A DNA stretch of 64,000 nucleotides from Ureaplasma zalophigenitalium (GCF_025780055.1 NZ_JAOXHJ010000002.1:62001-126000); one strand, 5' to 3'; shown: positions 21,054-31,949, numbered from the stretch's first letter. Notes: a model not told the origin generated them from the sequence alone. Program-made: numbers and translations.

Positions 21054-21512
21054 ATGTCAGAAAAATGCCACCTAAGCCAATTAGAATGTGAGTCAATTGG
21101 TTTGAATCATGAGACGCATTCTTTGTGAGAACAAGAACACGTTTGCCAAGCCATTCTCCAATTCCGTCACCATAAATGTTGCTTGACTAAGTATGATGTA
21201 ATTCACCAATTAGTTGAAAAACATAATTTACCATTAACAAAATTAATTAAATTATTTGATAATGTAAATATTTCTGGTTATTATAAATGATTAAAAAAGA
21301 AATATCCAGAGGATGGTCAGTATTGCCTAAAAAACCGTAATAAACAATTGATTAAAAAAATTTATGACAATCATCCTAAGCATATTGGTTGTCGAAAAAT
21401 TGCTAATATTTTAAAAGAACAACACAATATTAAATTAAATTATAAAACAATTAATCAGTACATGAATGCAATGTGTTTAACTCGGGTACACAAAAAGCAA
21501 ACGCACAAATAA
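21054..21512 (+). CDS. IS3-family OrfB-like N-terminal fragment (152 aa), intact small frame
   Basis: The frame has two TGA-Trp codons and starts at the ATG after AGAGG. The middle reads NVNISGYYKWLKKK and then HPKHIGCRKIANILKEQ, NYKTINQYMNAMCL. These match the start of IS3/IS150-type OrfB transposases (the xVSRSGYYxWL phrase and the HTH_21 helix-turn-helix). The DDE catalytic core that should follow is missing: the frame ends in HKKQTHK and TAA, and the methyltransferase ATG starts on the very next base. The N-terminal 45 residues are Cys/His-rich (KCHL, HVCQ, HHKCCL) and unlike ordinary OrfB. It may be a transposon relic, or a DNA-binding protein derived from one. Confidence 0.65.
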
Positions 21513-22091
21513 ATGCAAGATAAACTAATTCAAATTAGGACACTTCGAGCTCTTTGCGTTCAAGATAAAATTCCTTTAATGCGTGAACAGACCATTGACT
21601 ATATTATTGAGCAAATGAATTTGCACGGTCATCAATTTTGTTTAGAAATTGGTACAGCTTATGGTTATAGCGCCTTAAATATCAAAACTTTTGTACCGAC
21701 TTTAAAAACACTTATCACTTTAGAAAAGGATTTAAAACGAATTCAAATAGCAGAAAACTTCTTAGCTAACGAACCAAATTTTACGCTCGTACACACTGAT
21801 TGTTTTCATTATCAACCAGATCAATTATTTGATGTCATAATCCTAGATGGGCCCAAAGGTAAACAAATTGAACTATTTAATAAGTATATCCACTTTTTAA
21901 AACCCCAAGGACAAATGTTTATTGATAATTTATTTTTAAATACTTTACGTCAGCGTAAAGAGTTAAGTAAAAATCAGGTCAAACTATTAGCTAAAGTTGA
22001 TGCTTTTGTTGATTATTTAAAAAACATCGCTGATTATCAATTTACAATATTAAACATTGATGATGGTTTGGGTATTATTACTAAAAAATAA
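21513..22091 (+). CDS. SAM-dependent O-methyltransferase, YrrM/TrmR-like
   Basis: A 192-residue Rossmann methyltransferase. Motif I is LEIGTAYGYSALNI (about residue 49), followed by a glutamate-containing strand (TLEKDLKRIQIAENF) and the acidic DVIILDGPKGK motif typical of the COG4122 O-methyltransferases. These include TrmR, which methylates 5-hydroxyuridine-34 in tRNA. The ATG at 21513 abuts the stop of the IS3-like gene, so it is probably translated from the same transcript. The terminator at 22087-22115 closes the unit. Substrate is inferred from the family only. Confidence 0.85.
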   Translation: MQDKLIQIRTLRALCVQDKIPLMREQTIDYIIEQMNLHGHQFCLEIGTAYGYSALNIKTFVPTLKTLITLEKDLKRIQIAENFLANEPNFTLVHTDCFHYQPDQLFDVIILDGPKGKQIELFNKYIHFLKPQGQMFIDNLFLNTLRQRKELSKNQVKLLAKVDAFVDYLKNIADYQFTILNIDDGLGIITKK

Positions 22092-22115
22092 CAGCTTCCG
22101 CTGTTATTTTTTTCA
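22087..22115 (+). terminator. Intrinsic terminator after the O-methyltransferase
   Basis: A perfect 9-bp stem AATAACAGC / GCTGTTATT (22087-22095, 22100-22108) with a TTCC loop and a T-run. It overlaps the end of the coding frame and lies next to the convergent ATPase stop at 22118. Confidence 0.88.
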
Positions 22116-22117
22116 CG

Positions 22118-25078
22118 CTATTGGTGTAAATATACTTGTTTTTTTAAATATTTTATTCTTAATTTCGTGTTTGTGATTAAGGCTTGAAGAGACGCTTGTT
22201 GGTTTAATGTATACTGTTCTAGAGGGGTTCTGCTTAATTTTTTTAAACTGTTTTTTAATTGAGAGTAAGTACATTTATAATCGACATAAGTTTTCAATAG
22301 TTTTCGGTATTTAATGAATTTAATAATTTCAGATACTATAAAGACAATAAACACGAACACAAAAGGCAGGGCATTAAATCATGTATATTCACCTGTATAT
22401 AAAGGGTGAACACTAAAGACACTGTTGATTTTTGGTACATAAACTAAAATAAACATCATCGCAAACGAAATACTAATCGTGATAAAGACGTATTTTAATT
22501 CCTTAAATGAATCAATAAAGATCGAATGATTAACTTTTAAAATCGCTGCATTAAATGACAACATTAACCCCATAAACATAAATGAAAGTGACGAACCAGA
22601 TCATACAGCATGAACAATTTCAGGGAACGTATAAGCTGAAGGAACAATAAATGATGTAGTATTTTCAAAATTATGTTCTCAAAGATTAAAGTTGGCAAAT
22701 AAATATCTCATATGATTTAAATCAAAATTATTTAAAGCTCCGCCCACACCTAAATAAAATAATAAGATTGATGTGAAACCTATAAAAAAGCCTGTCAAAA
22801 TAATCTGTAGCCACATACGTCATGTTAAAATTGGGGCCGATTTTGATAATGGCTGGTTTTTCATTAGATTAATATTTGTAAAATTTAACCCCAAGGCTAT
22901 CCCCGGTAAAGTTTCCGAGACAATATTAATTCATAATACTTGTAAACTACTCATCGGAGACATATTTAAAATGATTAACCCAAAAAACAACGAGATTAGT
23001 CCGGATAGGTTTGTAATTAGTAACAAGATAATTACCCGTTTAATCGCATCCATAATTAAACGACCCATTTTAACTGCTCGGACGATAGTTTTGAAATTAT
23101 CATCAATTAAAATCATGTTAGCAGCTTGTTTGGAAACCTCTGTTCCCATAATACCCATGGCACACCCGATATCGGCCGCTTTTAATGCCGGGGCATCGTT
23201 CACCCCATCTCCAGTCATAGCCACTACTTTGTCGTGCTTTTTTCAAGCGTTAACAATACGAATTTTATCACTTGGTGAAACACGAGCATAAACTGAATAA
23301 TCATTAATTGTCGCACTCAGCATCTCATCATCCATACCTTGTAATTCTAAACCACTAATTGTTTTTTGATCATCTTCAAGAATATGCATTTGACGCGCAA
23401 TAGCACTCGCTGTTTGAATATGATCACCTGTAATCATAATTGGACGAATTCCAGCTTCTTTAGCAATATCAATCGCGTGAATAGCTTCTGGACGAGGTGG
23501 GTCAATCATCCCAATTAAACCAATACATTCTAGATTTTGCTCAACACTTAGATGATCTTCTTCTTCGTTTCAAGCTTTTAAAGGCGTAAAGCATACTGCT
23601 AAAACCCGCAGAGCTTGGTTAGCCATTTTAGCATTAGCAACTCATAATTCGTCATCCAATCGAACTCTAGTTCTTTGACTTACCATTTCGATTGCACCCT
23701 TGGTTACTAAGAATAATTGTTCGTTGTGTTTAACTACCACACTCATCATTTTACGATCCGAATCAAAAGGGTACTCAAAAACTCGTTCGAATTGTTGATC
23801 TAAAAGGTTTTCATCTAAGCCATATTTTTCGTATGCTTGTAAAATGGCAATTTCTGTTGGATCTCCTAAATAAAAAATGTTGTTTAAATCTTCATCATTA
23901 ACAGTTGCATTATTAACAACTACGGCTTTTTGTAATAAATCAAAAGCTTGTGCATTTGGTTCATATAATTGTAACCCTGTTTCAGGCGTATAAAAATGCG
24001 TAATCGTCATTTTATTTTGGGTAAGGGTTCCGGTTTTATCTGAACAAATAACATTTGCTGATCCCAATGTTTCCACTGCTGATAATTGTTTAATTAGGGC
24101 ATTTTTCTTACTCATTTGTTTAACACCAAAAGATAAGATAATAGTCACGATAGCAACTAATCCCTCGGGAATAGCTGCAAAGGATAATGAAATAGCTAAA
24201 ATAACCGCACTTGCTCAGTTTGTTTTTCAATCTCCCCCACCAACTAAATAAACATACATAATCAAAACTACAATACATAAAACACTAGCAAAACCACCAA
24301 TAATTTTTGATAATTTATTAATTTTTTGCTGTAACGGTGTTTTTTCGTCTTTTTGTTTGTTTATTAAATTGGCAATGGTCCCAATTTCAGTTTGCATCCC
24401 TGTTTGAACAACAACAGCCTTAGCTGTTCCGTTAATAACATTTGTCGAAGCAAATATTTTATTTTTTTGATCCCCGATCCCCGCGTTAGCAGGAATGATG
24501 GCATCATCATCTTTTTTCACTGGTAATGATTCACCTGTTAAAACAGCCTCATCGACTTCTAAAGATGAACTACGCAATAAAATCGCATCAGCTGCAACAC
24601 TATCACCTGCTTCAACCACTAATAAATCACCAACGACTACATCTTGTGCGCTAATTTGGATAGTCTCCCCGTTCCGAATAACACGCGCGTGCGGTGAGGT
24701 TAATTGACTTAGGGCTTCACTTTCTTTTTCTGCTTTAGTTTCCTGATAAACACCAAAACTGGCATTTAAAAGTAAAATAAAACAAATAACACCAAATTCA
24801 ACATATGATGTAATTAGTTCAATGGTGTCATCAGACGGGCGAACTATAGCTAAAACTAAAGTAATAATCCCAGCAATGGCAAGCAATAAGACCATTGGAT
24901 CTAAAAATTGTTTTAAAAATTTAATAAAAATATTTGATTTCTTTTTTTTCTCAATGACATTCGCACCATATTTTTGACGATGATCCAAAACTGTCTCATT
25001 ATCTAAACCTTCTTCTGGATTTGTTTGTTGAATATCATAATCCCATATGAGGGGTTCTTTTTCTCTTTTTCGTTTCAC
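22118..25078 (-). CDS. P2-type cation-transporting ATPase (Ca2+ ATPase-like)
   Basis: A 986-residue P-type ATPase with several TGA-Trp codons. Visible motifs: TGES (181-184), PEGL in M4, phosphorylation motif [14 protein letters not shown] (Asp347), KGAIE, and [17 protein letters not shown] (from 622). The domain order is actuator, M3-M4, P/N domain and M5-M10, with a coiled tail of about 60 residues at the end. The cytoplasmic start and PEGL point to the P2A/P2B Ca2+ group. M5 reads [12 protein letters not shown], lacking the SERCA Glu; M6 reads NIVSETLP, with Glu where SERCA has Asp, so the substrate could be another cation. It is divergent from yneF, with about 110 bases of shared promoter region. 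Confidence 0.93.
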
Positions 25079-25147
25079 TTAAAATTCTCCTTAATTAATA
25101 TATTTTACTTAATATTTAATTAAAATTCAATTTAATACATAAACCTT

Positions 25148-25153
25148 TATAAT
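25148..25153 (+). promoter_or_regulatory. Candidate -10 box for yneF-engB
   Basis: TATAAT, with a weak -35-like TTCAAT at 25126-25131 (16-base spacer). It lies 36 bases before the yneF ATG, which is preceded by GAGGT. Confidence 0.5.
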
Positions 25154-25188
25154 AGTATATTAGATATATAGAATGAGGTAATTAAACA

Positions 25189-25479
25189 ATGTTAAACAAT
25201 TTTATTAGTATTTTACATAAAGCAAGTGAGTCAGTTGAGCAACTTTCTGCTCAACTAAATTCTTTAAAAATTGGTTTAAGTATCGGAATTGTTTTATTTT
25301 TAATCGCTGGTTTAATTATTGGTTTTTTTGTTTCAACAAAAGTTATGAAACGCCAATTAAAAAAGAATCCTCCGATTTCTAAAGATACAATTCGTATGAT
25401 TTATTCTCAAGTAGGGCGCAAACCAACTGAAGCTCAAGTCAACGAAATCTTTAATCGAGCGAATAAAAACCAAAGATAA
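25189..25479 (+). CDS. yneF: YneF/UPF0154 family membrane protein
   Basis: A 96-residue protein with one membrane segment (residues 33-53) and the family signature after it: K.MKRQLKKNPPISKDTIRMIYSQ followed by GRKPTEAQVNEIF. In UPF0154 proteins the same pattern (ENPPI...IR.M..Q.G.KPSE) is diagnostic. The N-terminal 30 residues are longer than usual and amphipathic. Function is unknown. Its stop overlaps the engB start (TAATG), so the two are translationally coupled. Confidence 0.88.
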   Translation: MLNNFISILHKASESVEQLSAQLNSLKIGLSIGIVLFLIAGLIIGFFVSTKVMKRQLKKNPPISKDTIRMIYSQVGRKPTEAQVNEIFNRANKNQR

Positions 25480-26045
25480 TGTCTGTTATTTTTCTTAAAT
25501 CAGCAAGTAGAAAAGAAGAGTGAATTGATGACCAAAAAGATGAATTATGTTTAATCGGTCGTTCAAATGTTGGTAAATCTTCTTTAATTAATGCGTTAGC
25601 TAACCAGAAAATAGCAAAAACTTCCAATACACCTGGACGCACTCAGTTAGTTAATTTTTTTGATTTTAATGCTTTTCGGTTAGTTGATTTGCCCGGTTAT
25701 GGTTTTGCGCGTGTCAATAAACAGCGTAAGGACGAGTTAGCATCGATGATTGACCAATATTTAACTCAACGAACCAATCTTAAAGCGGTTTTTCAGATTT
25801 GTGATTTGAATGTTTTAACAGAGTTAGACGCTGAGATGTCTAAGTTTTTCGAAAAACAACCATACCGTCATTTTTTAGTACTTAACAAAGTTGATAAAGC
25901 TAATAAATCCTATTTTAATAATAAGCAAAAGCAAATTGTTGACATGTTTCAAGTACCTATTGACCGGATCATTTTGGTTTCGGCTAAAAACAAAACAAAT
26001 ATTGATTTCCTTTTGCGATTAATGAAGTCTGTAACGCGAAGTTAA
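25479..26045 (+). CDS. engB: Ribosome biogenesis GTPase EngB (YsxC/YihA)
   Basis: A 188-residue GTPase needed for late 50S assembly. G1 GRSNVGKSSLIN, G2 TPGRTQ, G3 DLPGYGFA and G4 LNKVDK are all present. The start is the ATG at 25479 overlapping the yneF stop; a TGA-Trp lies early (RKEEWIDDQ). It ends just before the bidirectional terminator at 26091-26131. Confidence 0.97.
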
Positions 26046-26090
26046 AATGCAAAATAAAGCAAGATAGGTTTGAATTAAATTCATAAGAAT

Positions 26091-26131
26091 AAAAAAACAA
26101 AACCAACACAGGCTTTGTTTTTTTATTTTTG
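26091..26131. terminator. Bidirectional terminator between engB and the convergent gene
   Basis: An A-run plus ACAAAACC pairs with GGCTTTGT plus a T-run (one mismatch) around an AACACA loop. U-runs occur on both strands. It serves engB (plus) and the minus-strand gene ending at 26123, and overlaps that gene's stop. Confidence 0.75.
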
Positions 26132-26836
26132 TAATAAATCTTTTTTTTGGTGATAAAATCGTTTCAATTCGTTTGACCATTTAATTTCATGGAAGTTAAT
26201 TTGATAATTAGCATGTTTTTCTACACTCAAAAAAACCATGGCAATGTGGTTGTTGGTTTTTTTATCAATTGTGATTTCATAGTCTAAATATCGTTTAGCA
26301 TTTCTTGTGTTGTATAACTGTTGGTAATTTAAATAATAAAAATCTAAAGCGTTCGTTTGTTGATCATAAATATTTAATAAATAATATTGGTCGGGTTGGT
26401 TATAAACAAGAACCACCAAATTATGGTTTTCAAAGAAATCCGCACTAAATTGCTTACTTAATTGTTTTTGGATTCTCTGAATATGTTCTTGGGGTTTAAC
26501 ATCATAAGAACTTCAATGCTGACTAAACTGGAAATAGTCATTGTAGTTATCAATCACTTTATATGCATAATTACTTTTATGATGTTGCAAGACAACATCA
26601 TGATCTACGCCTAACCCTAAAAAAGCGTTTCATTGCGGATTTTGGTATTTCTTAATTTCGTTAATGGTGTCGTTTAAATAATTTTCATTTTTGTTAGTTA
26701 CCGATATAACAATAGAAGCAACTGAAACAATTGCGAAAGCACTAGAAAACACAGTCGCCTTAATAATTTTATTAATTCGTCTGCGTTTATTTAAATAATG
26801 TGTATGGATGTTTTGTTTTGCTTCTGAATTACTCAT
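26123..26836 (-). CDS. Membrane-anchored hypothetical protein (237 aa)
   Basis: The frame reads through a TGA-Trp at 26630. Residues 1-27 are polar and basic (NKRRRINKIIK), then there is one membrane segment (about 28-48) and no lipobox. The outer part is Asn/Gln/Tyr-rich with beta-like segments (VVLVYNQPDQYYLLNIYDQQ). It is the last gene of a three-gene unit (lipoprotein, YebC-like, this), two bases after the YebC stop. No family is recognised. Confidence 0.8.
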
Positions 26837-26838
26837 GG

Positions 26839-27549
26839 TTAAATTTCTTCTTCAAAGTTCGTTGCGACTCATTGCACATCATCGTCATCGTCACAACTAT
26901 TAATAAAACGTACTAATTTTTCTCGTTGATGTTCGTCTAAACTAATATAATCATCAGGAACCCATTTAATATCTGCGCTCATATAAACTACTTGGGCTTC
27001 ATCTAAAAGTGTTTTAGCTAATACGAAGTGTTCTTTACTGACTTTAACTTCATAAATCTCATCAATTAAACTAATATCAATTAAATCAACCTCAAGCAAT
27101 GTTTCCATAATTTTGTCTTCAGAGGCATCTTTTTGGTTTATAAGAAAAATGGCGTATTCATTAAAACTCATTGCCACTGAATTCGGTTTAGCTAAGCTCG
27201 CATTTAATTTTGATAAATATCCCCGAATGGCACTAATAGTACGGTTTTCGTTATCAGTTAAACAATGAATCATAATGGCAAGACCATTTGGACCAAAGGC
27301 TTCATAATGTAGTTCAACTAAATTTTCTTGGTCTTTATTTGCACCTTCTATGTTTCGTTGAATACTATCACGACTCAGATTATTAGATAAAGCACGGTTA
27401 ATAGCAGCTTTTAAACGAGGGTTAGCTTCCGGATTAGGACCACCTACTTTTGTTGCTGCTTTAATTTCTTTGGCACATTTCATTCAAATTTTGGCTTGTT
27501 GTTGTTGTTTTTTATTAATTCCGCTAGCGATTAAATGTTTACGTGGCAT
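26839..27549 (-). CDS. YebC/PmpR-family protein
   Basis: A 236-residue protein of the TACO1/YebC family, linked in other bacteria to regulation and to easing ribosome stalling at proline stretches. Signature GGPNPEANPRLKAAINRA at about 38-55, SRDSIQRNIEGA, then YEAFGPNGLAIMIHCLTDN, ALSFN-like AMSFNEYAIF and the C-terminal YMSADIKWVP. The usual MAGHSKWANIKHRK start is altered to MPRKHLIASGINKKQQQ. An in-frame TGA at 26869 is Trp, and the true stop is TAA 26839. The ATG at 27549 follows AGGAG, overlapping the preceding lipoprotein's stop region. Confidence 0.93.
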
Positions 27550-27551
27550 AA

Positions 27552-28436
27552 TTAACTCCTTTGTTTCAAAATATGTTCTTTTTGATATTGAAATAATAAA
27601 TCTCTTTGGTGGATATACAATTGATTGTATATGTCGGCAATATAAATCATGACTTGATTATCTAAAATTAAATGATAACTTTTCTCTGCAAAAAATTGGT
27701 CTAAATCCTGATAATTCGTAATATCACGGAAATTATTCGCTTCTAGTGTTTGTAAGAATTCGTATGCTGCATTAATCATAATTCGAAAAACTTCATATTT
27801 AATAAACTTGTTTCCAATAAAAGCATCAATTATAACAGAAGTTGGCGGTATATTAGAATTGGCAAAAATTACTTTAAAACTAATGTCTAAACTATTGGGA
27901 TCATCATCGCGACTGACACTTAAAATGTTGTTATTGCTCTGTGTGCTTGTTCGAAAACTTTCTAAATCACATTCTTGGTTTTTTAAATAATTAATAAAGA
28001 AGTTAGCATTAATAACTTGCAAATTGTTAGCACTAATGTGAACATATGTTTTGGTTTTTGTATTTAAATGAAAACTAATGCTATCCAAAATTTCTTTTTG
28101 TTGGTTTTGCAAATTAGTTATATCCTTTCGCACTTGAATTTGAATTTTCTGGCGTGCTAAAAACAATGCATTATGGTTCAAGCGCTCCAATACATCTGGT
28201 TCAATCTGGTCTAGTTTAGTATTCGCTGCTTGGGCTTTTAACGCTTTCATTTTATTATTAATAATTTTTGTTTCCAAACCAGCCATAACATCTTGAGCTA
28301 AAGCTAAATATGTTTTATACGTCATATTATAAGGAATGACGAGTGAACAAGAACTTGACAAGGCAAGCACTGCTACCGTTGGGAACAAAAAAGATCATAA
28401 TCATCGCTTTTTAATCTTTTTATTTTCTTTGAGCAT
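27552..28436 (-). CDS. Lipoprotein (294 aa)
   Basis: The start is the ATG at 28436; a downstream Met at 28388 would cut off the basic part of the signal. The N-terminus is Lys-rich with KKRW (Trp by TGA), a hydrophobic core (FLFPTVAVLAL) and lipobox SSSC with Cys30. The rest is helical to about residue 150, then mixed, with PPTSVIIDAFIGN around 200. It is first in a three-gene unit with yebC and a membrane-anchored protein, and follows the terminator of the ECF operon. Function unknown. Confidence 0.85.
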
Positions 28437-28450
28437 ATCTATATAATTAT

Positions 28451-28477
28451 AAAAAATAAACTCTGGGAAGAGTTTAT
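28451..28477 (-). terminator. Intrinsic terminator of the ecfA1-ecfA2-ecfT operon
   Basis: On the minus strand: 9-bp stem ATAAACTCT / AGAGTTTAT (28469-28477 with 28456-28464), 4-base loop, then a U-run. It starts at the ecfT stop codon. Confidence 0.85.
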
Positions 28478-29814
28478 TATTTTGAAAATAAGGATGTGGC
28501 TTCAAACATACCAAAGGGTGTAAAGTAAATTTTTGAGACTGCTAAAGAGATGATGAAACCAACAAAGACACATAAAATGGAAAACAGAAGTCAATCAATA
28601 AATCTTAATGAGAAGTTTCGATAACGTGTTCGGGCATAACGTGGATTATAACTACGTGCTTCCATAGCGTTTGCTAAGTCCTCGGCTTTTTTAAAAGCAA
28701 TGGAGAATAAGGGTACCACTAAAGCGACGAGCGATTTAATTTTTTGGGCAAACCCACCATTTTTAAAATCGACACCACGTGATGCTTGCGCATTTAAAAT
28801 TCGCTTAGATTCATCTAATAATGAAGGAATGAAACGAATTGCTATGGAAATCATCATTGACGCTTCTGTAACTGGTAATCGAAGAATTTTAAAAGGTGTT
28901 AGTAAATCTTCTAATCCATTTGTTAATTCGATTGATGTTGTAGTTGAAGTTAAAATCGAAGCTAAAACGATCATCAAGAAGATTTTAATGGCAATATATA
29001 AGGCTAATTGAATTGCCACGGGTGATAAAGCGACACTAGAACGTGTATATAAAATCATTGTATTAGTTAAACCTAATTGTTCTTTGGATTGACTTAAAGC
29101 TAAACCAAAGTGCTTAACGACTATAGTGTTTGCTGGATTATTTATATCTACCACTGGTAGTTTAAAATTAGAAATACTCATCCAATAGGCTAACTCTGCA
29201 TATTTTAAGTGCGGATGTTGGGGATTAATTGGTAAATTATCGAAAGTATTTAAAAAGTTGTTTTTAATTTGGCCATCTTCCAAACTATTAAAGCTACTTG
29301 CAATTTTTTTATAAAAATCTTGTTCGTTTAGTTCGTTTATTTTTAAAAATTGATCAAAATCAAAATCCTTTGATAAAAAGAAACTAGGGTTTAAATAAGT
29401 GCGAATTTCTCCACCTCAAACAGGTGAGACTAAATTATTCACTTCGTGTGATTTGTCAAAATGATTGATGTCTGCCACATATAAACCAGGCGATTTAACC
29501 CATTCTAAATTACCAAAAACAACACTGTGTTGTGAAACGTTGAAAATAGCAATTGGATCTTTATAAGTCATCCAGTTAATGAGTAATAGTAAGAAAAATA
29601 AAAATAAAACGGATTTAAAAATATTTCATAACATACGACCTGGTAATTTGGCCACAAAAAAGATAATTAACACAAAAGCTCCAATGAAAAATTGAGCAAA
29701 AAATCCTAATGGTAAAAAAACCATTGCAATCAATAGTAAGAAGGCAATAAATTTCATCGCTGGATTTAAACGATGAATTACTGAATGTCGAAATACATAG
29801 GCATTTGAACTCAT
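28477..29814 (-). CDS. ecfT: ECF transporter transmembrane subunit EcfT, enlarged
   Basis: The membrane coupling subunit that links the two ECF ATPases to substrate-binding S subunits for vitamins and other micronutrients. The N-terminal FRHSVIHRLNPAMKF matches the EcfT start (..SPLHRLDPRTK). The C-terminal half has the two coupling helices with Ala-Arg-Gly-like signatures (ILNAQASRGVDF and ANAMEARSYNP). Length is 445 residues against roughly 265 in most bacteria; the extra 150 or so residues lie between TM2 (about 65-80) and the return to the membrane (about 235), probably outside the cell. TGA at 28591 and 29626 are Trp. It follows ecfA2 by three bases. Confidence 0.93.
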
Positions 29815-29817
29815 GTT

Positions 29818-31083
29818 TTATTTTCCTTTCTCTTGCTGAATTTGCACTATAGCATCAGCCAATTCTTCAATCGTTTTCGGAGCTAGCGTTAGCAACTTGT
29901 CAAAAACCTGATCATTAGCTCTTAGTTGGTTGATAGTAGAAATGACTTTCGGGGGTTCAATCGATGTTTTTTGCATTAATTCCTGATCTGTAAAAATTTC
30001 GTATGCTGATCCATTACGAATAATTTCACCTTCGTGCATAACAATAACTTCATCAGCAATTTCTAAGACATGATCCATCGTGTGTGTAATCACAAAAACA
30101 GTTTTATTTTCGTTTTTAGCGTCTAAAATAATTTGCATCATTTCTTTTTCACCAACTGGATCTAAACCAGCTGTTGGCTCATCGAAAATCAGCATATCAG
30201 TTTCGATCGCCAGTATTCCTGCGATGGCTACTCGACGTTTTTGTCCTCCAGATAAACCGAATGGCGAGTATTCTAAATATTCATCGCTTAATCCAAGTTT
30301 GTTTAAATATTTTTTCGCTCTTTTCTTAGCTTCTTGTTTTTTTACACCAAAATTCATGGGACCAAACATGATATCTTGCTCTATTGTGTGTTTGAAAAGC
30401 TGGTATTCGGGGAACTGAAAAACAAAACCAACTTTTTTACGCAATTTCTTATACTGTCGTAACTTCGTTGTTAATTTATAATTTGTTTTAATATCAGCTA
30501 ACGAACGTACTTCAAAGTCTTTTAATTGTTGGAACGATAATGTGTTAGGAATATCTAAATTAGTATCCTCATCAATTCGGATTACTCCAATTTTTGCAAC
30601 ATTGTTTAAATGATAATTATGTGTAAAATTTAAATCCTTGATAAAACGAATTGATTTAACTTTCCGTTTAAAGGCACCTTCAAAAAGAATACGGGCAATT
30701 TTTTTATTAACTTGTTTACTAAATAAGACAAGGAAGTTTCAATCATCTAGCTTATAATTTCATAACTGGTTATTAATTACGTTATCTTTTTTATCAATCA
30801 CTCCTAATAAATGATTACTAATATTATAATAATCACCAGCAACAATGTCATCGACCATAATATAACCATATTTAGACATTAATAACCCATTAAAATGAGT
30901 CACTAAAGTCGATTTTCCTGATCCTGAATTCCCAATGATGCAATAAATTTTGTTTTTTGCGAAATCATAACTGACATTGTTTAAAGCAACGAATTGATTT
31001 TCTTTGTTCTCGTCATAAACTCCATATAAATTTTTTACACTGATACTAATGTCGGGGTTGGGGGTACGAATTATTTTTGGCAT
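29818..31083 (-). CDS. ecfA2: ECF transporter ATPase EcfA2, with a large insertion
   Basis: A 421-residue ABC ATPase. Walker A is GNSGSGKST (51-59), the Q-loop GFVFQFPEYQLF near 220, signature LSGGQKRR near 278, and Walker B MLIFDEPTAG near 297, then the switch His in VITHTMDH. Walker A to Q-loop is about 165 residues instead of the usual 40-45, so roughly 120 residues (about 70-210, Lys-rich, with TGA-Trp codons) are inserted in the catalytic core. The frame has no stop there. Its ATG overlaps the end of ecfA1 by 13 bases. Confidence 0.93.
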
Positions 31084-31949
31084 ATTCTTTTAATCAACTC
31101 CTTATTATTTAGTGTTAAATCCACATTTAAACCGCTTTGCTTAAGTAATTTAGATAATTTTAAAGTAAAGGGGATATCTAAATTCATGGCCTTTAATTTC
31201 TCTTCGTTTTCAAAAACATCTTGTGGTTTTCCAATGAATTGAACTTCACCAGCTTTCATCACTATTACCTTATCAGCATTAATTACTTCTTCCATATCAT
31301 GGGTAATCGAAATAATCGTTTTTTTAGCAACATCTCGCAAACCAATCATTAAGTCTTTTAGTTCGCGTTTTCCTTTAGGATCTAGCATAGAAGTAGATTC
31401 ATCAAAAATAATGACTGATGGATTAATAGCTAAAACTGAAGCGATTGCCACCCTTTGTTTTTGACCACCCGATAATTCTAATGATTCACGTTTTAACAAA
31501 TCATAAACACCAGCCGCTTTTGCTGCTTCAGCAATAATATCCCACATCTGGTGAGGAGGGACCTTACGATTTTCTAAACCAAATGCAATATCGTCTTCGG
31601 CTGTAATCCCTACAAATTGATTGTCAGGATTTTGAAAGACAATACCAATATTGTTTCGTAAAAACTTTAAATTGACCTCATTAATTTGAATACCAAATAA
31701 TTTAATAGCGCCAGATGCGGGTTTTAATAATCCGGTTAGGACTTTACTAATTGTTGACTTTCCTGAACCATTATGACCGATAATACAAACATATTCATTT
31801 TGGTTAATTTCAAAAGAAACATCTTTTAAAATTACACGATCTTCGTTGTATGAGAAAAAAACATTTTCAAAACTAACCGCTGTTTCTGAATCATGCACTA
31901 AATTATCGATATCTTTGAATTTAATCGTATTGTTTATGTTGTCTACCAT
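31071..31949 (-). CDS. ecfA1: ECF transporter ATPase EcfA1
   Basis: A 292-residue ABC ATPase: Walker A GHNGSGKST, Q-loop VFQNPDNQFVG, signature LSGGQKQR, Walker B VIIFDESTSMLDP (Ser after DE, as in many EcfA1), switch His SITHDMEE. I choose the ATG at 31949, preceded by AAAGGAAA at good spacing, over the upstream ATG at 31976, which has no ribosome-binding site and adds MNFYYKGKF. It is the first gene of the ecfA1-ecfA2-ecfT operon. No S subunit is encoded nearby, so the module is probably shared by S subunits elsewhere. Confidence 0.95.
   Translation of the reverse strand: MVDNINNTIKFKDIDNLVHDSETAVSFENVFFSYNEDRVILKDVSFEINQNEYVCIIGHNGSGKSTISKVLTGLLKPASGAIKLFGIQINEVNLKFLRNNIGIVFQNPDNQFVGITAEDDIAFGLENRKVPPHQMWDIIAEAAKAAGVYDLLKRESLELSGGQKQRVAIASVLAINPSVIIFDESTSMLDPKGKRELKDLMIGLRDVAKKTIISITHDMEEVINADKVIVMKAGEVQFIGKPQDVFENEEKLKAMNLDIPFTLKLSKLLKQSGLNVDLTLNNKELIKRICQK

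Noticed and set aside
21054-21512. A complete IS3 element
   Set aside because: No orfA, no DDE core, no terminal inverted repeats or target duplication seen; only the head of OrfB is present.
22773-23291. 172-codon open frame on the plus strand
   Set aside because: It is antisense to the M5-M7 part of the P-type ATPase, which has clear family motifs; no ribosome-binding site or known-like protein pattern.
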